Below are positions 42,258-51,800 of a DNA stretch of 64,000 nucleotides, piece by piece. Numbering within the stretch: position 1 is the first letter of the stretch; each line of letters begins with the position of its first letter. The DNA comes from Akkermansia muciniphila. GTDB lineage: Bacteria > Verrucomicrobiota > Verrucomicrobiia > Verrucomicrobiales > Akkermansiaceae. The notes below the pieces were generated by a model. The model worked only from the letters and a program-made list of their open reading frames with translations, was not told where the DNA came from and made no database searches. Both the position numbers and the translations under genes were made by a program. The DNA lies in the NCBI GenBank assembly GCA_945879075.1, contig CAMCUY010000001.1, positions 1 through 64,000 on the forward strand. Direction: 5' to 3'.

Positions 42258-43307
42258 TCAGCCAATCGGTATCTTCGATCTGACCTTTGCCGCGATTTCG
42301 TGAAACGCGGCGGACACCTTGTTGCTTGCCGGCGGGGCAAGGGCGATCGGCGAGCCCGAGTCGCCGCGCTCGCGGGTCTCGACGTTGATCGGGATTTGTC
42401 CGAGCAGCGGGACATTGAGGTGTTCCGCCTCGCGGACGCCGCCTTCCTGGCCGAAAATGTAGTATTTCTTGCCGGCATCGCACTCGAACCACGCCATGTT
42501 TTCGACGAGTCCGGTGATAGGCACGTTCACCTTGGCGAACATGGAAACCGCCTTGCGGGCGTCGATCAGCGCGACTTCCTGCGGCGTGGTGACGATGATG
42601 ACGCCGTCCACTGTCACGGTTTGGACGATGGTGAGCTGGATGTCACCGGTGCCGGGCGGTAGGTCGAGCACGAGGTAATCGAGGTCTTCCCACGCGACTT
42701 GGCGGAGAAATTGCTGGGTGTAGCGTGTCGCCATCGGTCCGCGGACGATCACCGGCGAGCGGTCTTCCAACAGGAATCCCATCGACATGAGTTTGAGCCC
42801 GTGGGCTTCAAGCGGAATGATTTCATCGTGCTCGTTGGCCATCGGGCGCTCGTTGACGCCGAACATCTGGGCGACGGACGGACCATAGAGATCGCAATCG
42901 CAGAGGCCGACCTTCGCGCCGGTGGCGGCGAGGGCGACGGCGAGATTCGCCGCGACAGTGGATTTGCCCACGCCGCCTTTTCCCGACGCGACAGCGATGA
43001 TGCGCTTCACTCCGGGGATCGAGGATTTGCCGACCGTGCCGCCAACTCCGCCGGCGGCCGCGGACGCGTCCTTGACGTCGATCTCGATTTTGACGGTTCC
43101 GATGTCTGGCAGGGGATCGAGGATCGCGTGGCAATTCTGAAAAATTTGTTGAGGAATCTTTTCGTCGCGCGTTGCGATTTCGATGTGGACGGTGACAAGG
43201 CCGGGCTCGCATTTGACGTCCTTGACGAGGCCGAAGGAGATGATGTCCCGGGAAAAACCGGGGTAGCGGACTTGGCGAAGGGCTTCGCGGATGAAATCAG
43301 GGCTCAT
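42258..43307 (-). CDS. apbC: Mrp/ApbC-type iron-sulfur carrier ATPase
   Basis: An N-terminal MIP18/DUF59 domain ([40 protein letters not shown]) precedes a P-loop ATPase with deviant Walker A ([20 protein letters not shown]), [32 protein letters not shown] and the late [21 protein letters not shown]. Mrp proteins carry 4Fe-4S clusters to target proteins, although the usual CxxC of Nbp35-like members is reduced to a single cysteine here (FECDAG). The ATG at 43307 is used. It is divergent from trxB, both fitting Fe-S and thiol maintenance. Confidence 0.88.
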   Translation of the reverse strand: MSPDFIREALRQVRYPGFSRDIISFGLVKDVKCEPGLVTVHIEIATRDEKIPQQIFQNCHAILDPLPDIGTVKIEIDVKDASAAAGGVGGTVGKSSIPGVKRIIAVASGKGGVGKSTVAANLAVALAATGAKVGLCDCDLYGPSVAQMFGVNERPMANEHDEIIPLEAHGLKLMSMGFLLEDRSPVIVRGPMATRYTQQFLRQVAWEDLDYLVLDLPPGTGDIQLTIVQTVTVDGVIIVTTPQEVALIDARKAVSMFAKVNVPITGLVENMAWFECDAGKKYYIFGQEGGVREAEHLNVPLLGQIPINVETRERGDSGSPIALAPPASNKVSAAFHEIAAKVRSKIPIG

Positions 43308-43385
43308 GGACGGTGCGATTCTCTTCCATTCGGGCGGCGGCGCAACGCGATTGTGATCATTCGCCGAAATTGCCGTGGCCGGGGG

Positions 43386-43414
43386 TTGACTCAATCCCTG
43401 ATACGCCGAAATAC
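43386..43414 (+). promoter_or_regulatory. Possible sigma-70 promoter of trxB
   Basis: TTGACT at 43386-43391 is followed, 17 bp later, by AAATAC (43409-43414), 27 bp before the trxB ATG. The -35 is good and the -10 weak. No other convincing promoter is visible in the 134-bp region between the divergent apbC and trxB genes. Confidence 0.35.
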
Positions 43415-43441
43415 TCCGCCGCCTCGAACGCTCACAAATCT

Positions 43442-44368
43442 ATGGAAAACGTCATCATCATCGGCACTGGCTGCGCGGGATACACCGCGGCGATTTACAC
43501 CGCCCGCGCCAATCTCACGCCGCTTCTTCTCTCCGGCACCCAGCCCGGCGGCCAGCTTACCACCACGACCGAGGTTGAGAATTTTCCGGGCCACCCGGAA
43601 GGTATCATGGGTCCGGATTTGATGATGAAAATGCAGACGCAGGCCGAGAAATTCGGTGCGCGGATCGCTTGGGCGAGCGTTGAGTCGATCGAGCGGCGGG
43701 CGGACGGCAGCTTCCTGCTGAATGCGGGTTCGGAGACTTTCGAAGCGAAAACCGTCATCGTGGCCACGGGCGCTGCTCCCCGCCACTTGGGAATTCCCGG
43801 CGAGCAAAAACTCATCGGCCATGGTCTCACTTCCTGCGCCACTTGCGACGGGGCTTTCTATCGCGATGTCCCGGTCTGCGTGATCGGCGGCGGCGACAGC
43901 GCCTGCGAGGAGGCCGGTTTCCTGACTCGTTTCGCCAGCAAGGTTTACCTCATCCATCGCCGCGACGAGCTGCGCGCTTCCAAAATCATGGCCGACCGCG
44001 CTTTGGCGAATCCGAAGATCGAGCCGATCTGGAACTCGACCGTCAGCGATTATCTCACCGACGAAAAAGGCGAAATGCGGGCGGTGATGCTCAAGAGTCT
44101 GATCAATGGTGAGGAAATGGAGCTCGAAGTCGCCTGCGTTTTCGTAGCCATCGGCCACGTCCCGAACAGCGCCTTCCTCGGCGATCTTGTGGATAAGGAC
44201 GAGAACGGCTACATTCTCCAAAATCCCGGCCGGACCTCGACCAAAACTCCGGGCCTCTTCGCCGCGGGCGATGTGGCCGATCATTATTACCGCCAAGCCA
44301 TCACGGCGGCGGGCCAAGGTTGTGCGGCCGCTCTCGAAGCGGAACGCTACCTCAGCGATCACGACTGA
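43442..44368 (+). CDS. trxB: Thioredoxin-disulfide reductase
   Basis: FAD motif [20 protein letters not shown], then [20 protein letters not shown], redox-active CATCDG (in [16 protein letters not shown]), NADPH motif [20 protein letters not shown] and the C-terminal FAD motif [20 protein letters not shown]. The enzyme reduces thioredoxin with NADPH. An extra cysteine replaces the usual proline or glycine in GTGCAG. The ATG at 43442 is used because the track start adds 43 unrelated residues. Length of 308 aa is normal. Confidence 0.95.
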   Translation: MENVIIIGTGCAGYTAAIYTARANLTPLLLSGTQPGGQLTTTTEVENFPGHPEGIMGPDLMMKMQTQAEKFGARIAWASVESIERRADGSFLLNAGSETFEAKTVIVATGAAPRHLGIPGEQKLIGHGLTSCATCDGAFYRDVPVCVIGGGDSACEEAGFLTRFASKVYLIHRRDELRASKIMADRALANPKIEPIWNSTVSDYLTDEKGEMRAVMLKSLINGEEMELEVACVFVAIGHVPNSAFLGDLVDKDENGYILQNPGRTSTKTPGLFAAGDVADHYYRQAITAAGQGCAAALEAERYLSDHD

Positions 44369-44466
44369 TCCCGTCCTGTGTAAACTGATCGCGGCGAGCA
44401 TTTATGGCTTTAGTAAAATCTTACTAATAGTTAAGAAAACCTTAATTATCAAGCCGAAGTGCTCAA

Positions 44467-44701
44467 ATGTGTCTATTGCGTCCGTCGGCTTGCGACTCCC
44501 TCCCCTTCAACTGGAATTCCAACTTCATCTATTCCGTCGGCGGCACTCACTGTTTCGACAATGGCTGGAACGTGAGCGCGGGCTACAATTTCATCGCGAA
44601 CAGCATCCCGGACTCAAACTACAACCTCGGGCACGCTGGCGGACGTAACCTTCAAGTCAAGATTCCACGGTTTCATGTTCAACTGCGACGTCGCTCCGTA
44701 A
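44467..44701 (+). pseudogene. C-terminal remnant of a FadL/TodX-like outer membrane protein
   Basis: In one frame FNWNSNFIYSVGGTHCFDNG, WNVSAGYNFIANSIPDSNYN, and in the shifted frame TLADVTFKSRFHGFMFNCDV, AP, stop (44699-44701). This order matches the last beta-strands of FadL-type long-chain fatty acid/hydrocarbon transport proteins (YSVGGTHxFDNGWNVSAGY, and an aromatic final strand). The rest of the gene is missing and a frameshift divides the remainder, so it is a dead end. Otherwise 44369-44854 is without genes. Confidence 0.6.
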
Positions 44702-44854
44702 TGCTGCTCGGCACCTTGGGTGTGGTGATCCTGTGATTGACCGGCACCGTCTTGCCGAGGCGGGTCGTGCGCGCGCTTTCAAATCGCTGAAGACTTCCAT
44801 CGACCAGACGCGATGCTTGTTTTTCAAAATGGATCGCTTTGAATCGGCGGCGCT

Positions 44855-45562
44855 ATGAATATCGATCCCATCGGCACGGTCCGCTCGTGCTTCGGCGAGA
44901 AATTCGCGGTTCCGCGGCAGCCGGGCTTGTGCCCGAGCGCGTGGGGCAGGCTAGTGTTTCATCCGGCTTACCGCAGCCCGGAGGCGGTCCGCGGGATCGA
45001 GGGGTTTTCGCATTTGTGGCTGGTTTTCGGCTTTCATGAAACGGTCGCGCAGGGATGGAAGCCGACGGTCCGCCCGCCGCGGCTCGGGGGTAACCAGCGG
45101 ATCGGCGTGTTCGCGAGCCGCTCGACTTTCCGGCCTAACGGGCTCGGGCTTTCGCTGGTGCGGTTGGAGGGAATCGATACGATGTGCGCGGACGCGCCGG
45201 TGCTGTTAGTGGGCGGGCTTGATCTGTTGGACGGCACGCCGGTGTATGACGTGAAGCCGTATTTGCCTTACGCCGAGGCGCTGCCGGAGGCGATGGGAGG
45301 CTACGCCGGGGAGGCGATTTCGCGGTTGCCGGTGGAAGTGGAGGCGGCGGCGGCGGAAAATTTCGGGCGCCTGCCCAAGCGGGCGCGGGCGGTGTTGTTG
45401 GAAGCGTTGTCGTTGGATCCGCGGCCGGCGACTCAGGTGGCGGATGCGGAGCGGGTGTTCGGCGCTTCGCTGTGCGGGTGCAATGTGCGCTTCACGATCC
45501 GCGAGGGCGTGTGCCGGATTTCCGGAATCGAGCCAGCTGAAGGTTCGGGGTTGAATGCTTAG
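44855..45562 (+). CDS. trmO: tRNA (N6-threonylcarbamoyladenosine(37)-N6)-methyltransferase TrmO
   Basis: The TsaA/TrmO beta-barrel hallmarks are MNIDPIGTVRSCFGEKFAVP, RQPGLC, GIEGFSHLWLVFGFH, VRPPRLGGNQRIGVFASRST, FRPNGLGLSLVRLEGI and LDLLDGTPVYDVKPYLPYAE. TrmO uses SAM to methylate t6A37 in certain tRNAs. The 235-aa length is normal. It precedes the ankyrin lipoprotein gene by 23 bp. The t6A enzyme TsaE is encoded about 3.5 kb away, a weak thematic link. Confidence 0.93.
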   Translation: MNIDPIGTVRSCFGEKFAVPRQPGLCPSAWGRLVFHPAYRSPEAVRGIEGFSHLWLVFGFHETVAQGWKPTVRPPRLGGNQRIGVFASRSTFRPNGLGLSLVRLEGIDTMCADAPVLLVGGLDLLDGTPVYDVKPYLPYAEALPEAMGGYAGEAISRLPVEVEAAAAENFGRLPKRARAVLLEALSLDPRPATQVADAERVFGASLCGCNVRFTIREGVCRISGIEPAEGSGLNA

Positions 45563-45585
45563 GAAAACCGAAGTAATTTTCCGCC

Positions 45586-47064
45586 ATGAACCGGATTTGG
45601 GAAAAGCTGGCGGTCGTTTTTTTCCTGGCGCTGCTGCCGTCCTGCAAGAAGCGCGGCGAGACGGTGAAGTCGGATCTCGGGGAGGCCGGCTATCAGCTGA
45701 CGACGGAGGATTGGTTCCGGGCCAGCCGTGAGAACGATGTTTCGGCGTTGAAGAAGTTCATTTCAGGAAAATTTGCGGTCGACAGCCGGAACGCGGAGGG
45801 GGATTCCGCCCTGCATGCGGCGGCGGCCGCCGGGGCGCAGGGCGCGGCGGATTTCCTGCTCAATCGCGGTCTGGCGGTGGACCTTCGCGGCGCGGAGGAA
45901 CGCACGCCCTTGATGGCGGCGGTGATGGGCGATCAATCGGAGATGGTGCGCTGGCTGCTGCGCCAAGGCGCGGATCCGGGTTTGAAGGATAAAGATGGCT
46001 TCAAACCGCTGATGCTCGCCGTGCGCGAGGGCCGTCCCGCCGCAGTGGGTGAGCTGGCCGCTTACAGTCGCGAGGACCTCGACCCCGCGCTTTTGCTGGC
46101 CGCGCTGGTCGGCCGGGCGGACGTGATCGACTCGCTCACCAACTTCGGCGCGTCGGTTTACGCGCGGATGGAAGACGGTCGGTCGCCGCTGATGATCGCC
46201 GCTGAAAATGGCCATGCGGACGCGGTGAAGCTGCTCATCGACATCGGGGCCAGCCGCTTCACCACCGATCCGGACGGACGGACTGCGGCCGAGATGGCGA
46301 CGGCGTCGGGCCATCCGGAGATCGCCGCGCTGATTTTCCGCGATCCGCTTCCTGCGGAACTGGCCTTGGAGTCTCCGATCGAAATCGCGAAATCGATGGA
46401 TGCCTTCGTCGATGCGGTGGCCGTGGGAGCGGATGCTGGGAATGCGTCGGTTTCACCGGCAACCCTCCCGCCGCGCGCCGCCTCCAAGCCGATCGAAGGC
46501 GAGACGCTCAGCGGTCCGGTCGCAAGTCGGCAGGCACAGCGGAAGTCTTCGGCCGCCAGTCCGGCGCTTGCCGAACCGCTTCCCATGCCGCCGCTGGTGA
46601 TGCGTCATTATCGTGAAAAGGAAGTGCCGGTGAGCGTGAAATCCGTGTCGGGCGTCACCGCCACGTTGCGCGTCGCCGGGGCAGCTCCGCGCGAGGTCAG
46701 CGTCCGGGCCGGTGATACGGTTCCCGGCTCGAATCTCGTCATCGTGCGCGTCCAACGACGGATGGAGCACAGCAAGGTCAACCTCGGGCGTGCTGCGGAA
46801 ATCTCCGTGGTGGAAGTCCGGGACCGCTCCACCGGTAGTACGCGCGAGTGGATTTCCGGGGTTGCTTCCAAGGCCCACGATCCGGTCGCGCTGGTGGAAG
46901 ATGCCGCCACCGGCAAGCGCTACCTCGCCTCACCCGGGCAACGCTTCAAGGGAGCCGACGGCGCGGAATATCTCATTTCCGACGTGCGCCCGAACCAAAT
47001 GGTCATCCAGGAAACCGCCAGCGGCGCGGTTCAGACGATCCCCTTGCGCGGACCGCGTGGTTGA
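45586..47064 (+). CDS. Ankyrin-repeat lipoprotein
   Basis: A lipoprotein signal (KLAVVFFLALLPSC) is followed by about six ankyrin repeats between residues 45 and 245: FISGKFAVDSRNAEGDSALH, GLAVDLRGAEERTPLMAAVM, GADPGLKDKDGFKPLMLAVR, GASVYARMEDGRSPLMIAAE, GASRFTTDPDGRTAAEMATA. The second half is Pro/Ala-rich and contains short beta-like repeats (VRAGDTVPGSNLVIVRVQRR, ATGKRYLASPGQRFKGADGA) without a known family. It is likely an envelope-anchored interaction protein. The ACT-domain gene follows 15 bp later. Confidence 0.85.
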   Translation: MNRIWEKLAVVFFLALLPSCKKRGETVKSDLGEAGYQLTTEDWFRASRENDVSALKKFISGKFAVDSRNAEGDSALHAAAAAGAQGAADFLLNRGLAVDLRGAEERTPLMAAVMGDQSEMVRWLLRQGADPGLKDKDGFKPLMLAVREGRPAAVGELAAYSREDLDPALLLAALVGRADVIDSLTNFGASVYARMEDGRSPLMIAAENGHADAVKLLIDIGASRFTTDPDGRTAAEMATASGHPEIAALIFRDPLPAELALESPIEIAKSMDAFVDAVAVGADAGNASVSPATLPPRAASKPIEGETLSGPVASRQAQRKSSAASPALAEPLPMPPLVMRHYREKEVPVSVKSVSGVTATLRVAGAAPREVSVRAGDTVPGSNLVIVRVQRRMEHSKVNLGRAAEISVVEVRDRSTGSTREWISGVASKAHDPVALVEDAATGKRYLASPGQRFKGADGAEYLISDVRPNQMVIQETASGAVQTIPLRGPRG

Positions 47065-47079
47065 GATAGATTTCGCTCT

Positions 47080-47538
47080 ATGGATTCCGACACCATCATC
47101 GACCACAGCGAGCCTGTCCGCCAATTCTCCGTTTTGCTGCCCAACCGCGTCGGCGCATTGGCCGCGATGGTGAAACTGCTGCGGTCCCTCGGAATCGAGG
47201 TCATCGGCCTGAGTGTTCAGGATTCGCGGGACGCGACGGTGGCGCGGTTGGTGGTTTCCGATCCGGACGGCACCGAGCAGTTGTTCATGGAAAAAGGAAT
47301 TCCGTTCACCACTTGCGAGCTGATCGTGATCGCGATGCGCGAGTCCGGCCCCGGACTGCTTCAGTGCCTCGACACGCTGATGATTGCCGAGACCAACATC
47401 GATTTCGCCTACGCGTTGATGCCGAGTCCGGAAGGGCGGTCGATGCTGGCGATGCACGTGGAGGACTACGAATTCGCGGTGGCCGTTCTCCATCAGAGCG
47501 GTTTCAAGCTGATGTATCAGGACGATCTCAGTCGTTGA
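47080..47538 (+). CDS. Tandem ACT-domain protein
   Basis: Two ACT-like halves are seen: VRQFSVLLPNRVGALAAMVK, LLRSLGIEVIGLSVQDSRDA, and LIVIAMRESGPGLLQCLDTL, with MLAMHVEDYEFAVAVL in the second. ACT domains bind amino acids or small ligands. There is no attached enzyme, and the 152-aa size resembles small regulatory ACT proteins. The ligand is unknown; no amino-acid biosynthesis gene is adjacent. Bases 47539-47729 after it contain no recognised gene. Confidence 0.8.
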   Translation: MDSDTIIDHSEPVRQFSVLLPNRVGALAAMVKLLRSLGIEVIGLSVQDSRDATVARLVVSDPDGTEQLFMEKGIPFTTCELIVIAMRESGPGLLQCLDTLMIAETNIDFAYALMPSPEGRSMLAMHVEDYEFAVAVLHQSGFKLMYQDDLSR

Positions 47539-47729
47539 TCCCAAGCCGGAACGCTGGTTGGAATCAATCTGGATCAAGTGCCGCCCGGATTTATCCGGGA
47601 AGAGGGCATCGTGGCCGTCGCCGCGCTTCGCAACGTGATTTGAGGCAGACTCCTTGAATTTACCGGAAAACACCGGGGTTGCGCCTGGTTCGGCGGCGGG
47701 GTATCTCCCGCTGCGGAAACCCCCGAATT

Positions 47730-48818
47730 TTGAACTCTCCGACACCCGCCCCGCCGCCTGCCAAATGGCTGATCCGTATCTCCGAGGTATTCGAGGAATT
47801 TTCCGGAGAGATTGTCAAAGGACTCGGCGGGGAAATTTCCAAGAAGCTGGGTAGCGAGTATTATCTGATCCAGACGCGGAATGCGGCGGCCGTCCACCAG
47901 TCGGAAGCCGCGAGGTATCTTCGCTGGAATCTGCCGCTCGACCACTCCTGGCCCTGCAATCCCGAGACCATGGAGGGTTTCGTCGAAAAGGCGGCGCAGG
48001 CGATGTTCCGGAAATTCGGCGTCCGCAATCCTCAGGCGATCTTCATCGGCCAGCTCGATCCGAGCGCGACGAACCGTTATTACAAAACGCTCGCGTCCAA
48101 CCTCCGCGGCCGGACGCTCCAGCTTTTTCCCGCGGAAATCGCCGCGTTCAAGGACGTGGAAGCCCAGCACAGCGGGCGGGCGACCCTGTTCTGTCTGGTC
48201 GGAAAGGAAGGTCTTTTCTGCGGCATGCAGAGCCCGAAGGCATCAAACGGATTCTATCCGGGCGGCACCAAATTCATCAGTCAGAACTCGCCGGACACCA
48301 TCAGCCGCGCCGGCGCGAAAATCGCCGAGGCGCTCCATTACCTGCAAATGCACCGTCCTCCGCTCAAAAAAGGCCGCCACTGGCTCGAACTCGGAGCCAG
48401 CCCCGGCGGCATGACCTCCGAGTTGCTCGGCCGCGGATACAAGGTGACCGCCATCGACCGCGCGCCGCTCGACAAACGGCTCGACTCGCAGCCGGGCCTG
48501 CATTTCGCGCTGATGGACGTAGCCGCTTTCAAGCCGAATGCGAGCATGACCTACGACGCGATTCTCTCGGACATGAACGGTGACCCGCTCGAATCCATCC
48601 GCCAGGTCGGCCGCTTGTCGAAGAATCTCAATCCGGGCGGCATCGTGATTTTCACCCTGAAAACCACGGGCGTCACCACCTTCGGCGAGATGAACGCGCT
48701 CTTTCAATCCGCCGCGGACTCCGCCGCCGCAGCCGGACTGAAGCTGATCGCCAGGACGCATCTCACCTACAACCGTCAGGAACTCACTTTGTTTTTCGAG
48801 TCTGGAGCAGCGGCTTAA
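47730..48818 (+). CDS. RlmM/FtsJ-like SAM-dependent RNA methyltransferase
   Basis: An N-terminal THUMP-like region (IFIGQLDPSATNRYYKTLAS) precedes an FtsJ-type Rossmann methyltransferase domain: HWLELGASPGGMTSELLGRG, YKVTAIDRAPLDKRLDSQPG, YDAILSDMNGDPLESIRQVG, GGIVIFTLKTTGVTTFGEMN. This combination is that of RlmM, which 2'-O-methylates a cytidine of 23S rRNA. The start is uncertain; the TTG at 47730 (NSPTPAPPPAKWLIRISEVF) is suggested because the track start lies in a region unlike the family. Target RNA not proven. Confidence 0.75.
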   Translation: MNSPTPAPPPAKWLIRISEVFEEFSGEIVKGLGGEISKKLGSEYYLIQTRNAAAVHQSEAARYLRWNLPLDHSWPCNPETMEGFVEKAAQAMFRKFGVRNPQAIFIGQLDPSATNRYYKTLASNLRGRTLQLFPAEIAAFKDVEAQHSGRATLFCLVGKEGLFCGMQSPKASNGFYPGGTKFISQNSPDTISRAGAKIAEALHYLQMHRPPLKKGRHWLELGASPGGMTSELLGRGYKVTAIDRAPLDKRLDSQPGLHFALMDVAAFKPNASMTYDAILSDMNGDPLESIRQVGRLSKNLNPGGIVIFTLKTTGVTTFGEMNALFQSAADSAAAAGLKLIARTHLTYNRQELTLFFESGAAA

Positions 48819-48863
48819 AGAGGCTTGCTTGACTCCGCATTGGCGATGGACATGCTCCCGACC

Positions 48864-49028
48864 ATGCAACGGATTCTTCAGTGGATCGCACTGGCGATCG
48901 TCATGCTCTCCCTCAGCTCTTGTGGTTTGCCCGGCGCACTCATCCGTTCCACAGGCAACTTGGTGAAGGGGGTTGGAACCGTGGCCGGCCCCTTGGTCGG
49001 CCCTGCCTTGACCGGTGGCGTGCTCTAA
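48864..49028 (+). CDS. Small lipoprotein
   Basis: From ATG 48864 the product is 54 aa: MQRILQWIALAIVMLSLSSC, then GLPGALIRSTGNLVKGVGTV and a Gly/Val/Pro-rich end. The LSLSSC lipobox predicts lipid anchoring, leaving a mature peptide of only about 35 residues, of the kind seen in entericidin-like or small envelope lipoproteins. It converges on tsaE with a 4-bp overlap. Function unknown. Two upstream ATGs exist in the track ORF but give poorer signal sequences. Confidence 0.65.
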   Translation: MQRILQWIALAIVMLSLSSCGLPGALIRSTGNLVKGVGTVAGPLVGPALTGGVL

Positions 49029-49441
49029 AATTCTCCTTGGCGCACGCTTCGAAGGCCCTCCGCCGCCACCGTGAAATGCAGCCAAATCGTCTCCGGTGGC
49101 AGCAATTCCGGGAATTTATCGCCCCACTCGGCGATGATCACGCCGCCTTGATCGAGCAATTCATCCCAGCCCAGCGCGATCAATTCCGCGGCCGACTCCA
49201 GCCGATAGAAATCCAGGTGAAACACCGGCAAGCGGCCGCCGGGGTATTCGTGGAGCAGCCCGAAGGTCGGGCTCGTGACATCCGCCGCCGAGCCCATCCC
49301 CGCGACGAATCCCTTGGTCCATTGGGTTTTCCCCGCGCCGAGTCCGCCGACCAGGGCGATCACGGAACCCGGCCGTGCCAGATCCGCCGCCTCCCGGCCG
49401 AGGGCTTCCATCGCTTCGGGACATTCCGCGTGTCGTTGCAT
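49025..49441 (-). CDS. tsaE: tRNA threonylcarbamoyladenosine biosynthesis ATPase TsaE
   Basis: A small P-loop ATPase with Walker A GGLGAGKTQWTKGF, then VTSPTFGLLHEYPGGRLPVF, HLDFYRLESAAELIALGWDE and GGVIIAEWGDKFPELLP. These are the TsaE signatures (SPTFxLxxxY, HxDxYRL, EWxxK). It works with TsaB/TsaD in t6A37 synthesis in tRNA. The 138-aa length is normal. The other t6A genes are not in the window. Confidence 0.93.
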   Translation of the reverse strand: MQRHAECPEAMEALGREAADLARPGSVIALVGGLGAGKTQWTKGFVAGMGSAADVTSPTFGLLHEYPGGRLPVFHLDFYRLESAAELIALGWDELLDQGGVIIAEWGDKFPELLPPETIWLHFTVAAEGLRSVRQGEF

Positions 49442-49579
49442 CGTTCCTTCGGAAAGCGGAAACCGCGGATCAAGTCGATTTAAAAAGCGAAGTCGAGCCG
49501 ACCTTCATCGGGTGATATCCCGCATTCGCTCAAAATTCGGTTGATTCTCCACCCCATCGGCCGTGAGAGTCTCGCCGCC

Positions 49580-50857
49580 ATGCTCGACATCCGCGTCATC
49601 CGCGAAAACCCCGCCGCCGTTCAAGACCGCCTCAAAGCCCGCGGCGGCGACCACTGGAAACTTGTCCACGAAGTGCTCGCCTGCGACGAGTCCCGCCGGG
49701 CGCTTGAAACCGCCAAACAACAGCTCCAGAACTCGCGGAAAACGATTTCCAAGCAAATCGGCATGCTCAAAGCCAAGGGCGAGGACACCTCCACTATCGA
49801 GGCCGAGGTCCGCGCCATCAACGAGCAGATCACCGCGCTCGACGCGAAGTCGGACGACGCCGCCGCCGAGCAGAATGATTTGCTGCTCAATATCCCAAAT
49901 CTCACCCACGAAGCCTGCCCCGTCGGCTCCGATGAAACGGCCAATCCGATTGTCCGCGAGTGGGGGACCAAGCCCGATCTCGCCGAGCCGAAGGACCACG
50001 TCGAGCTCGCCCTCAAGCACGGCCTGATCAACTGGGATGACGGCATCCGCACCGCCGGCTCCGGCTTCGTCGTCTATCGCGGGAAGGGCGCCCGCCTCGA
50101 GCGCGCGCTGATCAATTTCCTGCTCGATACCCAGACTGCTAACGGCTACGAGGAGGTCAACGTCCCGCACCTCGTCAAGCGCGAGTGCATGGAAGGCACC
50201 GGCCAGCTGCCGAAATTCGAGGACGACATGTATGGCACCAACGCCGACGAGGACGGCGTCAACAGCCTCTTCCTCGCCCCCACCGCCGAGGTTCCCGTCA
50301 CTAATCTCTATCGGGACACGATCCTGCCCGAGTCCGCGCTGCCGATCCAAATGGTCGCCTACACCCCGTGCTTCCGCCGCGAGGCCGGGTCCGCCGGGCG
50401 CGACAACAAGGGCATCATCCGCATGCACCAGTTCGACAAGGTCGAGCTCGTCCAGATCGTCCACCCCGACCACGGCTTCGAGGTGCTCGAGCAACTCACC
50501 GCCCACGCCGAATCGATTTTGCAAAAACTCGGCCTTCACTACCGGACCATCGAGCTCTGCACCGGCGACATCGGTTTCTCCTCCGCGAAAACCTACGACA
50601 TCGAAGTCTGGGCGCCCGGCCACGGGAAATACCTCGAAGTTTCCAGCTGCTCGTGCTTCGGCGACTATCAGGCCCGCCGCATGAAACTCCGCTTCAAGGA
50701 CGCCGATGGCAAAAACCGTTTCCCTTACACGCTCAACGGCTCCGGCACCGCGCTGCCGCGCCTCTACGTGGCGCTGCTAGAACAATGCCAGCAACCCGAT
50801 GGCTCCATCCGCATCCCGGACGCCCTCGTCCCTTACTTCGGCGCGGCTCAAATCTGA
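49580..50857 (+). CDS. serS: Seryl-tRNA synthetase
   Basis: SerRS charges tRNA-Ser. The N-terminal coiled-coil arm (VQDRLKARGGDHWKLVHEVL, ALETAKQQLQNSRKTISKQI, LDAKSDDAAAEQNDLLLNIP) is followed by the class II core with motif 2 AYTPCFRREAGSAGRDNKGI and IRMHQFDKVELVQI, then CTGDIGFSSAKTYDIEVWAP and motif 3 LNGSGTALPRLYVALLEQ. The ATG at 49580 (MLDIRVIRENP) is the standard start. Converges with gmk. Confidence 0.96.
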   Translation: MLDIRVIRENPAAVQDRLKARGGDHWKLVHEVLACDESRRALETAKQQLQNSRKTISKQIGMLKAKGEDTSTIEAEVRAINEQITALDAKSDDAAAEQNDLLLNIPNLTHEACPVGSDETANPIVREWGTKPDLAEPKDHVELALKHGLINWDDGIRTAGSGFVVYRGKGARLERALINFLLDTQTANGYEEVNVPHLVKRECMEGTGQLPKFEDDMYGTNADEDGVNSLFLAPTAEVPVTNLYRDTILPESALPIQMVAYTPCFRREAGSAGRDNKGIIRMHQFDKVELVQIVHPDHGFEVLEQLTAHAESILQKLGLHYRTIELCTGDIGFSSAKTYDIEVWAPGHGKYLEVSSCSCFGDYQARRMKLRFKDADGKNRFPYTLNGSGTALPRLYVALLEQCQQPDGSIRIPDALVPYFGAAQI

Positions 50858-50868
50858 GAGCGCCGGCC

Positions 50869-51471
50869 TCAGGATTGCGAAATCCGCGAAACCCGCAGCC
50901 GTTCCGCGGCAAGCAGGGCGTGGAAATTCGCCCGGTCCTGCTCGCGGGTCGAGGAAAGCAGGCGGTAGGTGTATCGCCGCCAGTGCTGCATTTCCTCAAG
51001 CGCGTTGGTCATCCGCAGGGCGATGGTTTCCGCGCTGTCGGTGCCGCGGCCGGCAAGCCGCTGGTAAAGCTCGGCCTCGCTCGGCGGCATCACGAAAAGA
51101 TCCACGAAGGCGCGCTGGATGTCGCTGTCCCGGCAGCTCCGGACTTGGCCCGCGCCCTGGATGTCGATGTCCATCACCACGTCGGTGCCGGCTTGGAGAT
51201 GCGAAATCACCTCGGATTTGAGCGAGCCGTAGAGGTTGCCGTGGACCAGCGCGTGTTCGAGGAAATCGCCGGCGTCGAGACGTTGTTGGAAATCCTCCCG
51301 CGAGAGAAAATGATAGTCCTTGCCGTTTTCCTCGCCCGGGCGGGGCGGGCGGGTGGTGCAGGAAATCGAGTAGCGGACCTCGCCGGAATCGGCCAGTTGC
51401 CTGCAAAGCGTGGTTTTTCCCGATCCCGAGGGACCGGAAACGACAAGGAGGATGCCGGTGCGTGCGGACAT
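50869..51471 (-). CDS. gmk: Guanylate kinase
   Basis: Converts GMP to GDP with ATP. P-loop VVSGPSGSGKTTLCRQL, the GMP-binding YSISCTTRPPRPGEENGKDY, HFLSREDFQQRLDAGDFLEH, and VVMDIDIQGAGQVRS are present. The ATG at 51471 (MSARTGILLVVSG) is preferred because it puts the P-loop in the usual place; the track start is 7 codons earlier. A late segment RMTNALEEMQHWRRYTYRLL also matches the family. Confidence 0.94.
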   Translation of the reverse strand: MSARTGILLVVSGPSGSGKTTLCRQLADSGEVRYSISCTTRPPRPGEENGKDYHFLSREDFQQRLDAGDFLEHALVHGNLYGSLKSEVISHLQAGTDVVMDIDIQGAGQVRSCRDSDIQRAFVDLFVMPPSEAELYQRLAGRGTDSAETIALRMTNALEEMQHWRRYTYRLLSSTREQDRANFHALLAAERLRVSRISQS

Positions 51472-51630
51472 GAACAGCGATCTAGAACCCAATGCCGGGA
51501 AGGAATCGAGCAGTTTGTTTGGAATTTCTCCAAGCGTGCGGAAAAATCTCCTGATGGAAAAGCCGAGCTAGACGGGGGAACGGGATTAAGCATTACTCGC
51601 CCGGCAGCCGCCTTGCGGAGCTGCTAAAAT

Positions 51631-51713
51631 GCCGCCGTGGTGGAATGGTAGACACCCCAGACTTAAAATCTGTTGTCAGCAATGGCGTGCCGGTTCGAGT
51701 CCGGCCGGCGGCA
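51631..51713 (+). tRNA. tRNA-Leu (anticodon TAA)
   Basis: GCCGCCGTGGTGGAATGGTA begins the molecule; the acceptor stem GCCGCCG pairs with CGGCGGC at 51706-51712. The anticodon loop CTTAAAA gives TAA. A long variable arm (TTGTCAGCAATGGCGT region) and GGTTCGAGTCC T arm mark it as a class II tRNA. The discriminator is A; the CCA is not encoded, unlike the tRNA-Ala at 1013. Lies 87 bp before the DNA polymerase delta-prime gene. Confidence 0.94.
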
Positions 51714-51800
51714 CTCTCTGCTTTCAGTTTAGCCGGGGAAATCTCCGGGTATCCGGTTTTCGGATTGCCTCGGCGGACGTTCGGGAGACGATGGCCGCGC

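Noticed and set aside
47539-47729. Short reading GTLVGINLDQVPPGFIREEG after the ACT gene
   Set aside because: About 30 codons ending in a stop, no start or family recognised; possibly the tail of a lost gene but not supportable.
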